Shown in pieces: positions 44,971-53,984 of a stretch of 64,000 bases of DNA; the first letter of the stretch is position 1; every line of letters begins with the position of its first letter. The translations under genes and the position numbers were made by a program. This stretch comes from Leifsonia sp. Root227. Its GTDB lineage: Bacteria > Actinomycetota > Actinomycetes > Actinomycetales > Microbacteriaceae. The notes beneath the pieces are model-generated. The model worked only from the letters and a program-made list of their open reading frames with translations, made no database searches and was not told the origin of the DNA. The DNA lies in NCBI RefSeq assembly GCF_001428745.1, contig NZ_LMIO01000003.1, positions 1-64,000 of the forward strand, given 5' to 3'.

Positions 44971-46652
44971 GCGTCCGCCGCCCCGGCGCGCAGCCGCACC
45001 ACGAACCGCGCGGGCGTCGTGCCGCCGACGAGCAGGCGGACACCGCCGACCGCGTCCGTTCCGGAGAGGAACGCGTAGTCTTCGCCCGGCCAGTACGGCG
45101 CTGGATCGGCGGCGGGGTCGATACCGTCGAGCTCGACGGTGATCGCATCGCCGCCGCGGGTGTAGCGCGCGCGGTGGCCGGGGAGGACGTGGGCTCCGTC
45201 GCGGTCGCGCCGGGGCGCATCCACCGCGCCGCCGTCGCGGAACGCCAGCTCCAGCGTCCACGGGCTCGGCGGCCCGTCGATGGTCACCTCGAGGTGTGCT
45301 CCGTCGTCGTGCAGTGCCACCAGGATCGTCGTCTCCAGGGCGACATCGTCTGCCGTGCGCTCCGGGAACGACATCGCGGCGGAGAACCGGCCGTCGTCGG
45401 TCACGGCGTAGTCGCCGCCCGCGCGGCGGGCGTCGGGCGCGAGCGGCTGGTAGTACCCGGCCGACACGCGCTCGCGCAGCTCGATACGTCCGTCGGGGAG
45501 CGTGCGGAACGCGTCTGCCCGGAACGGACCGAGGCCGAAGAAGGTGCGAGACAGGCGCACGGAGTCGAGCACCGCGCCGCCCGCGAACAGCCGCAGGATG
45601 GTCGGATCGTTGGCGAGGCCCGAGCGGATTCGACCGTGCCGGGCGTAGTCCGAGCCGCCGTACGCCACCGTATCGGCGGCGGCGCCCCGATGAACCGCCA
45701 GTGCGACACCGGGATGCACCGTCGTCCCCTCTCGCCGAGGGGCCTGCACGCCAGGAAGCGCTTCGTTCAGCGCGGGATGCAGCAGCAGCTCGGTCAGCAT
45801 GCCGGGGTCGTCGATCCCATCCGCCACGGCCAGCTCTGCCGCCCACGCGAAGTCGCCGCGGCCCGTCGAGAGCGCCAGCGAGCGGAACGGCACGGCGTAC
45901 GGCGCGAGCGGGAACCTGGTCCCCTGGTCCTGCCGCCGCGACGGAAGGGTCTCGACCGTGCGGTCGGGATGGATGAGTGCGAGCGTCAGCTCCAGGTTGC
46001 GCTCGACCACGCGCCGCAGCTCTGGTCGGTCCAGGATCTCGGCGATCGCCAGCAGCGACGGGTTGCTCACCGCTGAGGCATAGTTCGGGCTCCGCTCGGA
46101 GTAGTAGCCGTCCGCGTCGATGTCGACGCCCTCCGCCAGCCATTCGTCCACTCTGGCGACCAGGCGCGCGTCGGGGAACGACCGGTGGATGCGCGCGAGG
46201 GCCGCGCTGATCTCCCACCGGTGGTTCGGCGTGTGCACCCCGCCGGCGAGCAGCGGAGGCGTGGCGTTCCGGATGAGCTCGGCGAGCGCGTCCCGCACGT
46301 CCACGAGGGACGGGTCGACCGCATCCCGCAGCAGGTGGTGCACGTCGCAGGCGTCGTTGATGGTGAACGCGCTGTCCGGAGGCGACTGCACGTTGTCGCC
46401 GCCCTCGAACAGGCCGGTCGGCGTCTGCAGGCGGCGGAGTTCGCCGAGCAGCGCGCGGAGGGTGACGACGGTGCCGGGCGGGGCGGTCTCCGAAGAAGAG
46501 GAGACAGCGACCGAGACCAGCGTCTTCACCCGTCGCATCAGCTCGCGGTGCGCGAGCCCGGCGACCGGCGAGGACGCCGCATCCCCGGCTGCCAGAAGCG
46601 CTGCCTCCCGTGCCGCGGCCAGCAGGGAGGAGGCGGGAACGGCGTCGCGCAT
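44967..46652 (-). CDS. Large unrecognised protein, possibly polysaccharide lyase/heparinase-like
   Basis: A 561-residue soluble protein. Residues 1-300 look alpha-helical with repeated helix pairs (HRWEISAALARIHRSFPDA, NYASAVSNPSLLAIAEILDR), like an alpha/alpha toroid. Residues 330-560 are beta-rich (TTILVALHDDGAHLEVTIDG, GAHVLPGHRARYTRGGDAIT), as in the sandwich of heparinase-type lyases. GYYSERSPNY and LPSRRQDQGTRF could carry catalytic Tyr/Arg residues, but I cannot confirm the family. No signal peptide, so it would act on imported material. ATG and preceding stop share one base (TGATG). It sits between transporter and oxidoreductase genes. Confidence 0.6.
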   Translation of the reverse strand: MRDAVPASSLLAAAREAALLAAGDAASSPVAGLAHRELMRRVKTLVSVAVSSSSETAPPGTVVTLRALLGELRRLQTPTGLFEGGDNVQSPPDSAFTINDACDVHHLLRDAVDPSLVDVRDALAELIRNATPPLLAGGVHTPNHRWEISAALARIHRSFPDARLVARVDEWLAEGVDIDADGYYSERSPNYASAVSNPSLLAIAEILDRPELRRVVERNLELTLALIHPDRTVETLPSRRQDQGTRFPLAPYAVPFRSLALSTGRGDFAWAAELAVADGIDDPGMLTELLLHPALNEALPGVQAPRREGTTVHPGVALAVHRGAAADTVAYGGSDYARHGRIRSGLANDPTILRLFAGGAVLDSVRLSRTFFGLGPFRADAFRTLPDGRIELRERVSAGYYQPLAPDARRAGGDYAVTDDGRFSAAMSFPERTADDVALETTILVALHDDGAHLEVTIDGPPSPWTLELAFRDGGAVDAPRRDRDGAHVLPGHRARYTRGGDAITVELDGIDPAADPAPYWPGEDYAFLSGTDAVGGVRLLVGGTTPARFVVRLRAGAADA

Positions 46653-47575
46653 CAGTCCTTCAATCCGGCGTTGATGTTGGCGTTCATCACGTACTTCTGG
46701 AACACCAGGTAGAGCAGCACGAGCGGCACGATCGAGATCACGGACGCGCCGAGCAGCACCGACCAGTTGATGTTCTGCGCGCCGACGATGCTCTGGATGC
46801 CGATCTGCAGGGTGAACTTGCTCGGGTCGTTGAGCACCAGCAGCGGCCAGATGTAGTCGTTCCAGCGCCACTGGAAGGAGAAGATCGCGAGCGTCAGCAT
46901 GATCGGACGAGAGATCGGGACCATGATGCGGAAGAAGATCGAAAGCTCCCTCGCGCCGTCGATGCGGGCGGCCTCGACCAGCTCGTCCGGCACCGTGAGG
47001 AAGAACGCCCGGAACATGAGCACGCCTGTCGCGGTGAGGATCGACGGGACGATGATGCCCGCAAGCGAGTTGTACATCCCGAGGTCGCGGACCACCAGGA
47101 ATGTGGGGGCGAGCATGACCTCGGTGGGGAGCATCGTGGTGGCCAGGATGCAGACGAAGAAGATCTTGAGCCAGAGGTTGTCGTACTTGGCGAGGGCGTA
47201 CCCGGTGCAACAGCTCGCCACCACGGTCAGGATCGTGGTCACGATGGCGACCAGGAACGTGTTGCCGAAGAACTCGTAGAAGTTGAAGCTGTTCCACGCG
47301 TCGACGTAGCCCTGGACGGTCCACGACTTCGGCAGCAGCGAGAGCGGGAACGAGAACAGGTCGCCGGCCGGCTTGAACGAGCTGAGGACGAACCACAGCA
47401 GCGGGAAGCCGTATGCGAAGGCGAGCACCCAGAGCAGGGTGGTCGGGGCGATGGCGCGGCCGAGCTGCCTGGCGCCGTTCTTCCCGCCGCGACGACGCGA
47501 ACGGTCGGCGCGCGGCTGCGTGGGTCGCGCATCCGCCGCCCTGTCGATGCGGGGGTCTGCAACGCTGGCGGTCAT
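46652..47575 (-). CDS. Sugar ABC transporter permease, CUT1 MalG type
   Basis: A 307-residue permease. The N-terminal tail is basic (RADRSRRRGGKNGARQ) and the first helix begins near residue 42 (TTLLWVLAFAYGFPLLWFVL). The EAA loop is EAARIDGARELSIFF. The C-terminus ends MNANINAGLKD, typical for the family. The ATG at 47575 overlaps the previous permease stop (ATGA). No ATPase gene in the operon. Confidence 0.92.
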   Translation of the reverse strand: MTASVADPRIDRAADARPTQPRADRSRRRGGKNGARQLGRAIAPTTLLWVLAFAYGFPLLWFVLSSFKPAGDLFSFPLSLLPKSWTVQGYVDAWNSFNFYEFFGNTFLVAIVTTILTVVASCCTGYALAKYDNLWLKIFFVCILATTMLPTEVMLAPTFLVVRDLGMYNSLAGIIVPSILTATGVLMFRAFFLTVPDELVEAARIDGARELSIFFRIMVPISRPIMLTLAIFSFQWRWNDYIWPLLVLNDPSKFTLQIGIQSIVGAQNINWSVLLGASVISIVPLVLLYLVFQKYVMNANINAGLKD

Positions 47576-48516
47576 CGGCGGCGCTCCGTTCTGCGGTTGA
47601 CAGTCAATTGGATGATCGCGATGGCCATCAGGATGATCATCAGCACGAAGCTGGCCGCGCTGGCGTAGCCGATCTGACCCTGCTGGAAACCGGTCTGGTA
47701 GATGTACTGCACGAGCAGGTTGTTCGAAGTGCCAGGGCCGCCGTTGTTGAGCGACTGGAACAGCGCGTACTCCTTCATCGCGTTCAACGTGGTCAGCAGG
47801 ATCACGATGAACGACGTCGGCGCGATACTCGGCAGCGTGATGTTGCGGAACAGCTGCCACGGGCCTGCGCCGTCGAGTGCGGCGGCCTCGTAGTAGGAGA
47901 CCGGCACGTTCTTGATCGCCGCGATGAAGAGCAGCATCGAGAACGCCGTGCCTCCCCAGGTCGCGGCGATCACCACGACCATCAGGGACAGATCCGCGTT
48001 GGACTGCCACGGAACGGCCGAGCCGCCGAGGGACTCGATCACGAAGTTGACGAGCCCGAAGTTCTCGCCGAACAGCCAGCGCCAGATCACGCCGGAGACG
48101 ATCGGCGAGATCAGCCACGGCACGAAGAAGATGATGCGCGCCACGAGCTTGCCCTTGGCGTACTGGCTCACCATCAGGTTCGCCACCAGCAGCGAGAAGA
48201 CGAAGCTGGTCGGCACGACGATGAGGGTGAACAGCACGGTCCTGCCGAGGGCGGCGTAGAACGCCGAGTCCCCGAACAGCTGCTGGTAGTTGGACAGCCC
48301 GATGAAGTGGAAGGAACCCACGCCGGTGTAGTCGGTGAACGAGTACACCAGGCCGATGATGGCCGGCCAGGCGAAGAAGGCCGCGAAGAGCACGACGTTC
48401 ACCAGGATGAGCACGAGCGGCGCGAAACGGTAGTGGTTCAGCCGCTTGTGGGTGCGCTGGGCTCCGGATGCGCGTGTCCCGACCACCCGCGGGGTGGCTG
48501 TGCCTGTAGCCGACAT
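47572..48516 (-). CDS. Sugar ABC transporter permease, CUT1 MalF type
   Basis: A 314-residue permease with a basic N-terminus (about 30 residues) and then APLVLILVNVVLFAAFFAWP. The EAA loop is EAAALDGAGPWQLFR, and NNGGPGTSNNLLVQYIYQ is the typical MalF late segment. It begins 28 bases after the binding-protein stop with a GGAGGGAAGGAA ribosome site. Partner of the next gene. Confidence 0.92.
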   Translation of the reverse strand: MSATGTATPRVVGTRASGAQRTHKRLNHYRFAPLVLILVNVVLFAAFFAWPAIIGLVYSFTDYTGVGSFHFIGLSNYQQLFGDSAFYAALGRTVLFTLIVVPTSFVFSLLVANLMVSQYAKGKLVARIIFFVPWLISPIVSGVIWRWLFGENFGLVNFVIESLGGSAVPWQSNADLSLMVVVIAATWGGTAFSMLLFIAAIKNVPVSYYEAAALDGAGPWQLFRNITLPSIAPTSFIVILLTTLNAMKEYALFQSLNNGGPGTSNNLLVQYIYQTGFQQGQIGYASAASFVLMIILMAIAIIQLTVNRRTERRR

Positions 48517-48544
48517 GGGTTCCTTCCCTCCTTTCCCGCTCGTC

Positions 48545-49858
48545 CTACTTGCCGACCTGCTTGTCGTAGCCGTCGACGATGTTCTTCACGGCCTCGGCGG
48601 ACGTCTGCTGGCCGTTGATCGCCTTGCCGATCTCTGTCACAGTCGGATCGGTCGTGATCGACTTGCCGTCGAGAGCCCACTTCACCTGCGCCTGCAGGAA
48701 GTAGCCGGAGATGGGCTTGTAGACCTCGAGCTCCTTGTTGTAGAGGTCGAACGCATCCAGGGCAGCCTGCGAGGTGAAGTCGTAGGTGATGTCGAGGCCC
48801 TTCTCCACGGGCAGGTAGCCGTTGGTCTCAGCGAGCTTCTTGTACTGGGCAGGCTCGTACATCCACTCGAGGAAGGACTTCGCGGCCTTCCCCTCTGCGT
48901 CGCTGTTCTGGAAGCCGACCACGAGGCCGCCGGCGTTCACGTCCGCTGCCTGCACGGGCTGCGCGGGGGTGGGGACGCTCGCCCAGTCGAACGAGGTGAT
49001 GCTCGTGGCGAAGGCGGAGACCTGCCAGACGCCCGACCAGTACGCCGCGACCTGGCCGCTCTGGAACAGTGCAGACGGGTCGGCGCCGCTGGTCCAGACG
49101 GACTTCGGCATCGTCTTGTCGTCGTTCAGGCCGACGAAGTAGTCGACGGCCTTCTTCGTGGCGGCGTCAGCGGAGAACTTCCCGTCGGAGCCCTGCTGCA
49201 TGTACTTTCCGCCCATCTCATAGACCTGGGCGCGCAGCCGGGAGGGGGAGGCGTCGTAGACGAGCGAGTACTTGGCGCCCGTCGACTCGCGCACCTTGTC
49301 GGCCGCGGCGACGAACTCCGGCCAGGTCCAGGTGCTGTCCGGCGACGACGGGAAGCTGACGCCGGCCTTCTCCCACAGCGACTTGTTGATGAACAGGCCG
49401 GTGGAGGTGACGTCGGAGGGAATCGCGAGGGTCTTGCCGTCCGTGCCCTTGGCGACGTAGCTCTCGTTGATGTTGTTCGACTTCGTGTCGGTGATCGAGC
49501 TGAGGTCGACGAGCTTGTTCTTCCAGATCGGGTCGAGCGCCGGGACGTTCGCGATGTCCGGGAGGGCATTGGCCTGGGCGGCGTTGTGCAGCTTGGTCGC
49601 GTATCCCGAGTACGGGATGTTGACGACGTCGACCGTGATGCCGGTCTTCTTCTTGTAGTCGGCGGAGAGCTGATCGAAGCCCTTCTGCTGGGCGGCGCTG
49701 GAGGAGAGCCAGAGGGTGAGCTTCTTGACGTCGCCACCCGAGCTGTCGCCACCGGCCGAGCAGCCGGTGAGGGCGACGGCTGCTGCGGCGATGACGCCCG
49801 TGGCGGCCAACAGGCGCCGACGGCGGGAAATGCCTCTGAAGCGGGAACTGAGATTCAT
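48545..49858 (-). CDS. Extracellular sugar-binding lipoprotein (ABC transporter)
   Basis: A 437-residue solute-binding protein. The signal runs from MNLSSRFRGISRRRRLLAAT to the lipobox ALTGC near residue 32. The mature part shows KLTLWLSSSAAQQKGFDQLSADYKKKTG and AYWSGVWQVSAFA, typical of CUT1 binding proteins. The ATG at 49858 is chosen over a longer frame without signal-peptide character. First gene of the operon that carries the toroid-like protein, oxidoreductase and DUF6807 genes; divergent from the ROK regulator at 50054. Confidence 0.92.
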   Translation of the reverse strand: MNLSSRFRGISRRRRLLAATGVIAAAAVALTGCSAGGDSSGGDVKKLTLWLSSSAAQQKGFDQLSADYKKKTGITVDVVNIPYSGYATKLHNAAQANALPDIANVPALDPIWKNKLVDLSSITDTKSNNINESYVAKGTDGKTLAIPSDVTSTGLFINKSLWEKAGVSFPSSPDSTWTWPEFVAAADKVRESTGAKYSLVYDASPSRLRAQVYEMGGKYMQQGSDGKFSADAATKKAVDYFVGLNDDKTMPKSVWTSGADPSALFQSGQVAAYWSGVWQVSAFATSITSFDWASVPTPAQPVQAADVNAGGLVVGFQNSDAEGKAAKSFLEWMYEPAQYKKLAETNGYLPVEKGLDITYDFTSQAALDAFDLYNKELEVYKPISGYFLQAQVKWALDGKSITTDPTVTEIGKAINGQQTSAEAVKNIVDGYDKQVGK

Positions 49859-50053
49859 CGTTGAGTCCAAATCGTTCGAGAAGTGGCCGACGGTCAGCGC
49901 GGCACGCGAACCGTTGCAGGCTTTTCTATCACTACGATGCATAAATAACAACAAGAAGTCCGATCCCGCTATGCTGACGGGGTACAGGCGCCCCTTGTCA
50001 CCGGGGCTTCCGGTAGGCGAAGATTTACTCACGGCGATGTGAAAGGGGGGCCG
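49859..50053. promoter_or_regulatory. Divergent promoter region between ABC operon and ROK regulator
   Basis: The segment 49921-49960 is AT-rich against the GC-rich background (TTTTCTATCACT, ATAAATAACAACAAG), where both promoters and a ROK operator would be expected. TTGTTG on the minus strand near 49950 could serve as a -35 box. I find no clean palindrome; a small GCCCC/GGGGC hairpin (49990-50007) precedes the ROK gene. Confidence 0.4.
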
Positions 50054-51265
50054 ATGAGCGTGTCGGACATCCCGCGAACCGCGACCACCCGCGACGTGAC
50101 GGAGATCAACCGCACCGCGATCCTCGACCTGCTGCGCGCGGCGGGACCCATCTCGCGGCGTGAGATCCGCGAGCGAACCGGCCTCGGCTCCGCCACCGTC
50201 GAGCGCCTCACCCAGGCCCTCATCGAGGAGGGCCAGATCGAGATCGCCGGCCTCGACCGCTCGTCACCCGGCCGCCCGTCGAGTCTGCTGCGCTACGTCT
50301 CCACCGGCAGGGCCATCCTCGCCATCGACGTCACGGAGGCCAACGCCCGCGGCCGCATCGTCGACCTCGCGGGCACCGTCTTGCACGAGCAGTACCTCCC
50401 GTTCCGGTTCGACGGCTCCGACCCGGGCGCCGCCAGGCTGGACGGCCTGCTGGAGCTGGTGGACACGCTCGTCTCCGGTGGGCAGGGCGGGTCGGGCGGG
50501 CATGGCGGCTCCGGTGGCGGCACCCCGGTGATCGGCATCGGGATCGCGCTGCCCGGCATCACCGACGACGGCCACGTCACGAAGGCGAGCGAGCTGGAGT
50601 GGAGGGACGTGCCCGTCGCCGACATCCTGCACGAACGCACCGGCCTGCCCGTCCTCGCCGAGAACGACGCCAACGCGACGGTCTACGGCGAATACCTCCA
50701 CGGGGCGGCGCGCGGCGAAGAGAGCGCCATCGCCCTGGTGCTGGGCACGGGCATCGGCGCCGGTATCGCCAGCGAGGGGCGCATCCACCGCGGTTTCCGC
50801 TCGGCGGCGGGCGAGGTCGGCTACCTGCTCACGTCCACGGCGTCGTTCTCGCGCTACTTCACCGATCACGGCGACACCGAGAACGCGATCGCCGCCGAGC
50901 TTGCTGCCTGGGTCGACCGCGGAGGTCCCCACGTCGACCGCCGCATCGGCCCCGCCTTCCGCCGCATGATGACGGCGGTCGAAGAGGGCGACGTCGTGGC
51001 AGGACAGGCCCGTGACGAATTCTTCGACCTGATCGGCCTGGTCTGCGCGGCCATCTCCGTGGTCATCGCCCCCAGCGTCATCGTCCTCGCGGGAGCGTTC
51101 GGCCAGTACAGCGCCCTCTCCGTCGACCAGCTCAGCCGCCGCCTGATCGGCCGCATCCCATCGCCACCGCGCCTCGTCGCCAGCAGCCTCGGCTTCGACG
51201 CGGCGATCACCGGCATCAGCGCGCTCGCGATCGAGCGGGCGCGCGGGGCGACCTACCTGGTGTGA
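50054..51265 (+). CDS. ROK family transcriptional regulator with Gly-rich insertion
   Basis: A 403-residue regulator. The HTH spans about 18-65 (NRTAILDLLRAAGPISRREIRERTGLGSATVERLTQALIEEG), followed by a ROK domain with LAENDANATVYGE (catalytic Asp position kept) and VLGTGIGAGI. The usual ROK zinc motif CxCGxxGC is absent. Between about 142 and 157 is an unusual insertion, GGQGGSGGHGGSGGG, in a surface loop of the kinase-like fold. The ATG at 50054 has AAGGGGGG before it. Divergent from the ABC operon it presumably represses. Confidence 0.9.
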   Translation: MSVSDIPRTATTRDVTEINRTAILDLLRAAGPISRREIRERTGLGSATVERLTQALIEEGQIEIAGLDRSSPGRPSSLLRYVSTGRAILAIDVTEANARGRIVDLAGTVLHEQYLPFRFDGSDPGAARLDGLLELVDTLVSGGQGGSGGHGGSGGGTPVIGIGIALPGITDDGHVTKASELEWRDVPVADILHERTGLPVLAENDANATVYGEYLHGAARGEESAIALVLGTGIGAGIASEGRIHRGFRSAAGEVGYLLTSTASFSRYFTDHGDTENAIAAELAAWVDRGGPHVDRRIGPAFRRMMTAVEEGDVVAGQARDEFFDLIGLVCAAISVVIAPSVIVLAGAFGQYSALSVDQLSRRLIGRIPSPPRLVASSLGFDAAITGISALAIERARGATYLV

Positions 51266-51268
51266 TGG

Positions 51269-51610
51269 TCAGTCCTTCCTGAACGACACGACCGTCTCCG
51301 TCACACCAGGGTCCGCCGGAGTGCCGTAGACGCGCAGATGGTGCACCTGCTCCGCGACGGTGCCGTCGGCCAGCGTGCCGTGGTTGATGGCGGGCACGAA
51401 CACTTCGCACGAGCCGCCGGGGAGGCGTGCGGCCTCCTCCTCCGCCCACGCGATGACCTCGGTCACCTCCGTCGCCCCTGTGACGTCCCAGTCGTCGACG
51501 GACCAGCCCGTGTAGGGGTCCGATTGGGGCACCCAGATGCGCACCCGGTATGCGGGGGTGTCCATCGGCCAGGTGGGAGGTTCTGCTGCTCGGAGCCAGG
51601 TCGCTTCCAT
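51269..51610 (-). CDS. Hypothetical protein, 113 residues
   Basis: A small acidic, Trp-rich soluble protein (MEATWLRAAEPPTWPMDTPAYRVRIWVPQ at the start, then DPYTGWSVDDWDVTGATEVTEVIAWAEEEAARL). It has alternating strand/helix character and no membrane segment or recognised motif. Codon use is normal. It converges with the ROK gene (3 bases between stops). Function unknown. Confidence 0.65.
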   Translation of the reverse strand: MEATWLRAAEPPTWPMDTPAYRVRIWVPQSDPYTGWSVDDWDVTGATEVTEVIAWAEEEAARLPGGSCEVFVPAINHGTLADGTVAEQVHHLRVYGTPADPGVTETVVSFRKD

Positions 51611-51713
51611 GCGTGGAGCCTAGCGGTGCGGGGGTCGGCGACGTGTGGGCATTCTCACGCCGCGAGGCCGGAATCCCGGCGTGATGTCCAGGCCGGTTCG
51701 GGAGACTCTGCCC

Positions 51714-51911
51714 ATGCGCTGGTTCGGTTCGCGGGGGAGTGAGGCACGGGATGCTGCGAGGGCGGTCGCGCCGCCGGCCGCGGTCGCCGTCGACGTGGCC
51801 CGCGCGGCCGCGGACGCCGCCCGCGCCCGCCTGTACCGCCTCACAGAGTGCGCGCCTCCCGCCCTCTCCGCGGCTTGGCTCAACCCACCTGCGCCGTCGA
51901 GACACCAGTAA
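51714..51911 (+). CDS. Possible small Ala/Arg-rich protein, 65 residues
   Basis: From the ATG at 51714, preceded by GGGAGA at good spacing, a frame with high third-position GC encodes MRWFGSRGSEARDAARAV followed by an Ala-rich helix. Its stop (51909-51911) lies inside the left arm of the 58-base repeat, which makes the C-terminus suspect. An opposite-strand frame also exists. I regard it as uncertain. Confidence 0.3.
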   Translation: MRWFGSRGSEARDAARAVAPPAAVAVDVARAAADAARARLYRLTECAPPALSAAWLNPPAPSRHQ

Positions 51912-51955
51912 CTGTCGCGAAACACCCGGGATGCGCCGTAGTTGCCGGCGTCTCG
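51898..51955. repeat. 58-base structured intergenic repeat, copy 2
   Basis: Arms CGAGACACCAGTAACT and AGTTGCCGGCGTCTCG enclose 26 bases with CCCGGGATGCGC. Length equals copy 1 (39489-39546). At position 6/53 the pair T-A of copy 1 is C-G here, and other arm differences keep or wobble pairing on one strand. It lies downstream of the DUF3892-like gene. Confidence 0.8.
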
Positions 51956-51977
51956 CCGGCTCGGGGCTTCTGCATGG

Positions 51978-52598
51978 CTAGCTGTGCCATTCCGCCCGGC
52001 GACGCGGCGTGACGCCGTGCGGGCGGATCAGGTCGAGGAAGCTGGGCGCGAACGGGTTGATGCGGTCGCGCATGGCTGCCTCCGGTCGCCTCGGCTCGGG
52101 GTCCAGCCCTGCGCGCTGCCCGCGCTCCGCGCCGGTCTCGTGACCCGGACTGAGGCGCTCCCGCCAGGCGGAGGGGGACGCGAGGCCCGTCAGTGCGGCA
52201 CGCACGCGCATCCACCGGCTCGCACGCGGTGCGCGCGCAGGGGCGGAGAGCCGCACCAGCTTGCCCGCCGACAGCTCGTGCAGGTTGTTGCGGCGGGTGC
52301 CGTCCCAGTTCACGTAGAGGTACGGCCCGACGGGCGACGAGATGGCGCTGACGACCGCGCGGACATACGAGTCCGGGCCGGTGACGTATGTGGCTGTGCC
52401 GTCGGCGATCTCGGCCGCGGCCCGCCGGGCGTCGACGGCGCCGTGCGAGGTGAACAGGGTGACGATGGAGCCGAGCTCGTCGCGAGCGACCAGCTCGATG
52501 CGGAACTCGGTGATGGCGACTCCTCTGGTGTCGTTCGGCTGCGGGTGGGGGCCGAGCGACGGTGGTCTGCCTCTTCGATCGTACGCAGCGCCATTCAT
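51978..52598 (-). CDS. DUF3892-like protein
   Basis: A 206-residue protein. Residues about 30-115 (TEFRIELVARDELGSIVTLF to YVNWDGTRRNNLHEL) resemble the DUF3892 domain, whose hallmark is an A/V-rich strand pair ending in DGT..NNL. The C-terminal third is Arg-rich and ends NPFAPSFLDLIRPHGVTPRRR. The start is uncertain. The ATG at 52598 has no ribosome site, while a perfect AGAGGAG lies 5 bases before an ATC codon at 52514-52512, exactly where the conserved domain begins. Function unknown. Confidence 0.6.
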   Translation of the reverse strand: MNGAAYDRRGRPPSLGPHPQPNDTRGVAITEFRIELVARDELGSIVTLFTSHGAVDARRAAAEIADGTATYVTGPDSYVRAVVSAISSPVGPYLYVNWDGTRRNNLHELSAGKLVRLSAPARAPRASRWMRVRAALTGLASPSAWRERLSPGHETGAERGQRAGLDPEPRRPEAAMRDRINPFAPSFLDLIRPHGVTPRRRAEWHS

Positions 52599-52626
52599 CG
52601 AATCCAACAGCGAACGCTTCTACCAT

Positions 52627-53946
52627 TCATCCAAGTGGCGAATGAGTGCGCTTCCCTCCTTGCGCATCCACCAGCCCGAGTACCGCTTCCTCCAACCCGG
52701 CCAGCCCGGTGGATGCACGGATCGCCTCCCCGACAGCGGCACTGCGGTCCGCATACCGCCGGTCGGCCAGCACCGTGCGCACCGCGTCGCCGACCGCCGC
52801 GGCCGTCGGCCGGTTGGTCGCGAGGTTCACGCCGACACCAGACCACGCAACGCGCGCGGACACCTCGACCTTGTCCTCCGTCGTTCCGGCGATCACCACG
52901 GGTACGCCGTGCTCCATCGCGTAGTGCACCCCGCCGTATCCGCCGTTCGTCACATAGACGGAGGTGTGGGGGAGCAGCGCGTCGTACGGAAGGTAGGAGG
53001 CGACGCGCGCGTTCGGTGGGAGGTCGGCATCCAGTTCGGTGACCGGGCGACCTCCCGTGCTGGCGACCACCCAGACGTCGTCGCCGGCGAGGCCGCGGAT
53101 CGTCGGGAGGAGCAGGTCGCCGAAGTCGCGGTTGGCGACCGTGCCCTGCGTCACGTGGACGATCGGGCGCCCGTCGGAGAGGTCGTCCCACCAGGCGGGC
53201 AGGGGCGCATCCGATGGGCGGGTGCGCGAGACGGGGCCGACGAAGTGGACGGTCGCGGGCAGATCGGAGCGCGGATACTCGAACTCGGGCACCGTGAACT
53301 GCACGATGGCGTCCGCGTGCGACGGCCAGTTGAGGATGAAGCCGTTCAGCGACGACCCCGTCGCCTCGTGGGCGATCCGGCTGGCCGCTTTCTGCACGGG
53401 CGCGAAGATCACCTTCTCCGCCACCGCCGTGAGGGCCGCATTGCGCAGGCGCCCTGCGACGCCCGGCTTCGGCTGCACGCCGAGTCCGAACGGTGCGACG
53501 TCCTTGCTCTTCAGCCCGAGCGGCACGATGCCGAGATTAACCACCGGCGGCCGGGATGCGCGTGGCCGGGTGGACAGCAGGGCGGCGCCGAGGAACAGGC
53601 TCTCGGCGAGGACCGCATCCACGTCGTGCTCTGCGACGATCGCGTCGACCGCCGCGAGCTGTGCTCTGGCGGGGCGCAGGAAGATGGTGGTCATGTCGTA
53701 CCGGATTCCCGCCGGCCCGGTGAGCCCGACCCGGCCGGGGAAGGCCGCATCCATGTCGGTGTCGTCGTAGTCGGCCTCGGCTGGCAGCGGGAGGAAGGTG
53801 GCGCCGGTGGCGATGACGCGCTCCGCATAGCGCGCGCCGGTGAGGAAGAGCACGCGGTGTCCTCGGTCGGCGAGGTGGCGGGAGACGGCGAGCAGCGGCG
53901 TCACGTGCCCGTGCACCGGGGTGCTGCAGAGAAGGATGGTGGTCAT
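52627..53946 (-). CDS. Glycosyltransferase family 1, macrolide/UDP-sugar type
   Basis: A 439-residue GT-B fold enzyme that transfers a sugar from a nucleotide donor to a small hydrophobic acceptor. The N-terminus reads TTILLCSTPVHGHVTPLLAVSRHLADRGH, with the acceptor-side His in HGH. The donor-binding region near residue 345 reads VTNGGYGGVHYAMEHGVPVV, typical of MGT/UGT-type enzymes that inactivate macrolides or flavonoids. The ATG at 53946 is used; another four codons upstream is possible. It is divergent from a TetR gene, so expression is probably induced by the acceptor molecule. Confidence 0.88.
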   Translation of the reverse strand: MTTILLCSTPVHGHVTPLLAVSRHLADRGHRVLFLTGARYAERVIATGATFLPLPAEADYDDTDMDAAFPGRVGLTGPAGIRYDMTTIFLRPARAQLAAVDAIVAEHDVDAVLAESLFLGAALLSTRPRASRPPVVNLGIVPLGLKSKDVAPFGLGVQPKPGVAGRLRNAALTAVAEKVIFAPVQKAASRIAHEATGSSLNGFILNWPSHADAIVQFTVPEFEYPRSDLPATVHFVGPVSRTRPSDAPLPAWWDDLSDGRPIVHVTQGTVANRDFGDLLLPTIRGLAGDDVWVVASTGGRPVTELDADLPPNARVASYLPYDALLPHTSVYVTNGGYGGVHYAMEHGVPVVIAGTTEDKVEVSARVAWSGVGVNLATNRPTAAAVGDAVRTVLADRRYADRSAAVGEAIRASTGLAGLEEAVLGLVDAQGGKRTHSPLG

Positions 53947-53984
53947 GGTGACTCGCATTCGGGTTAGAGTTGGATGAACGTTGA

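Noticed and set aside
49907..49920. Possible further LacI motif (TGCAACGG) before the third binding-protein gene
   Set aside because: Only the central bases match; flanks and symmetry differ from the three exact 16-mers, and a different (ROK) regulator is adjacent.
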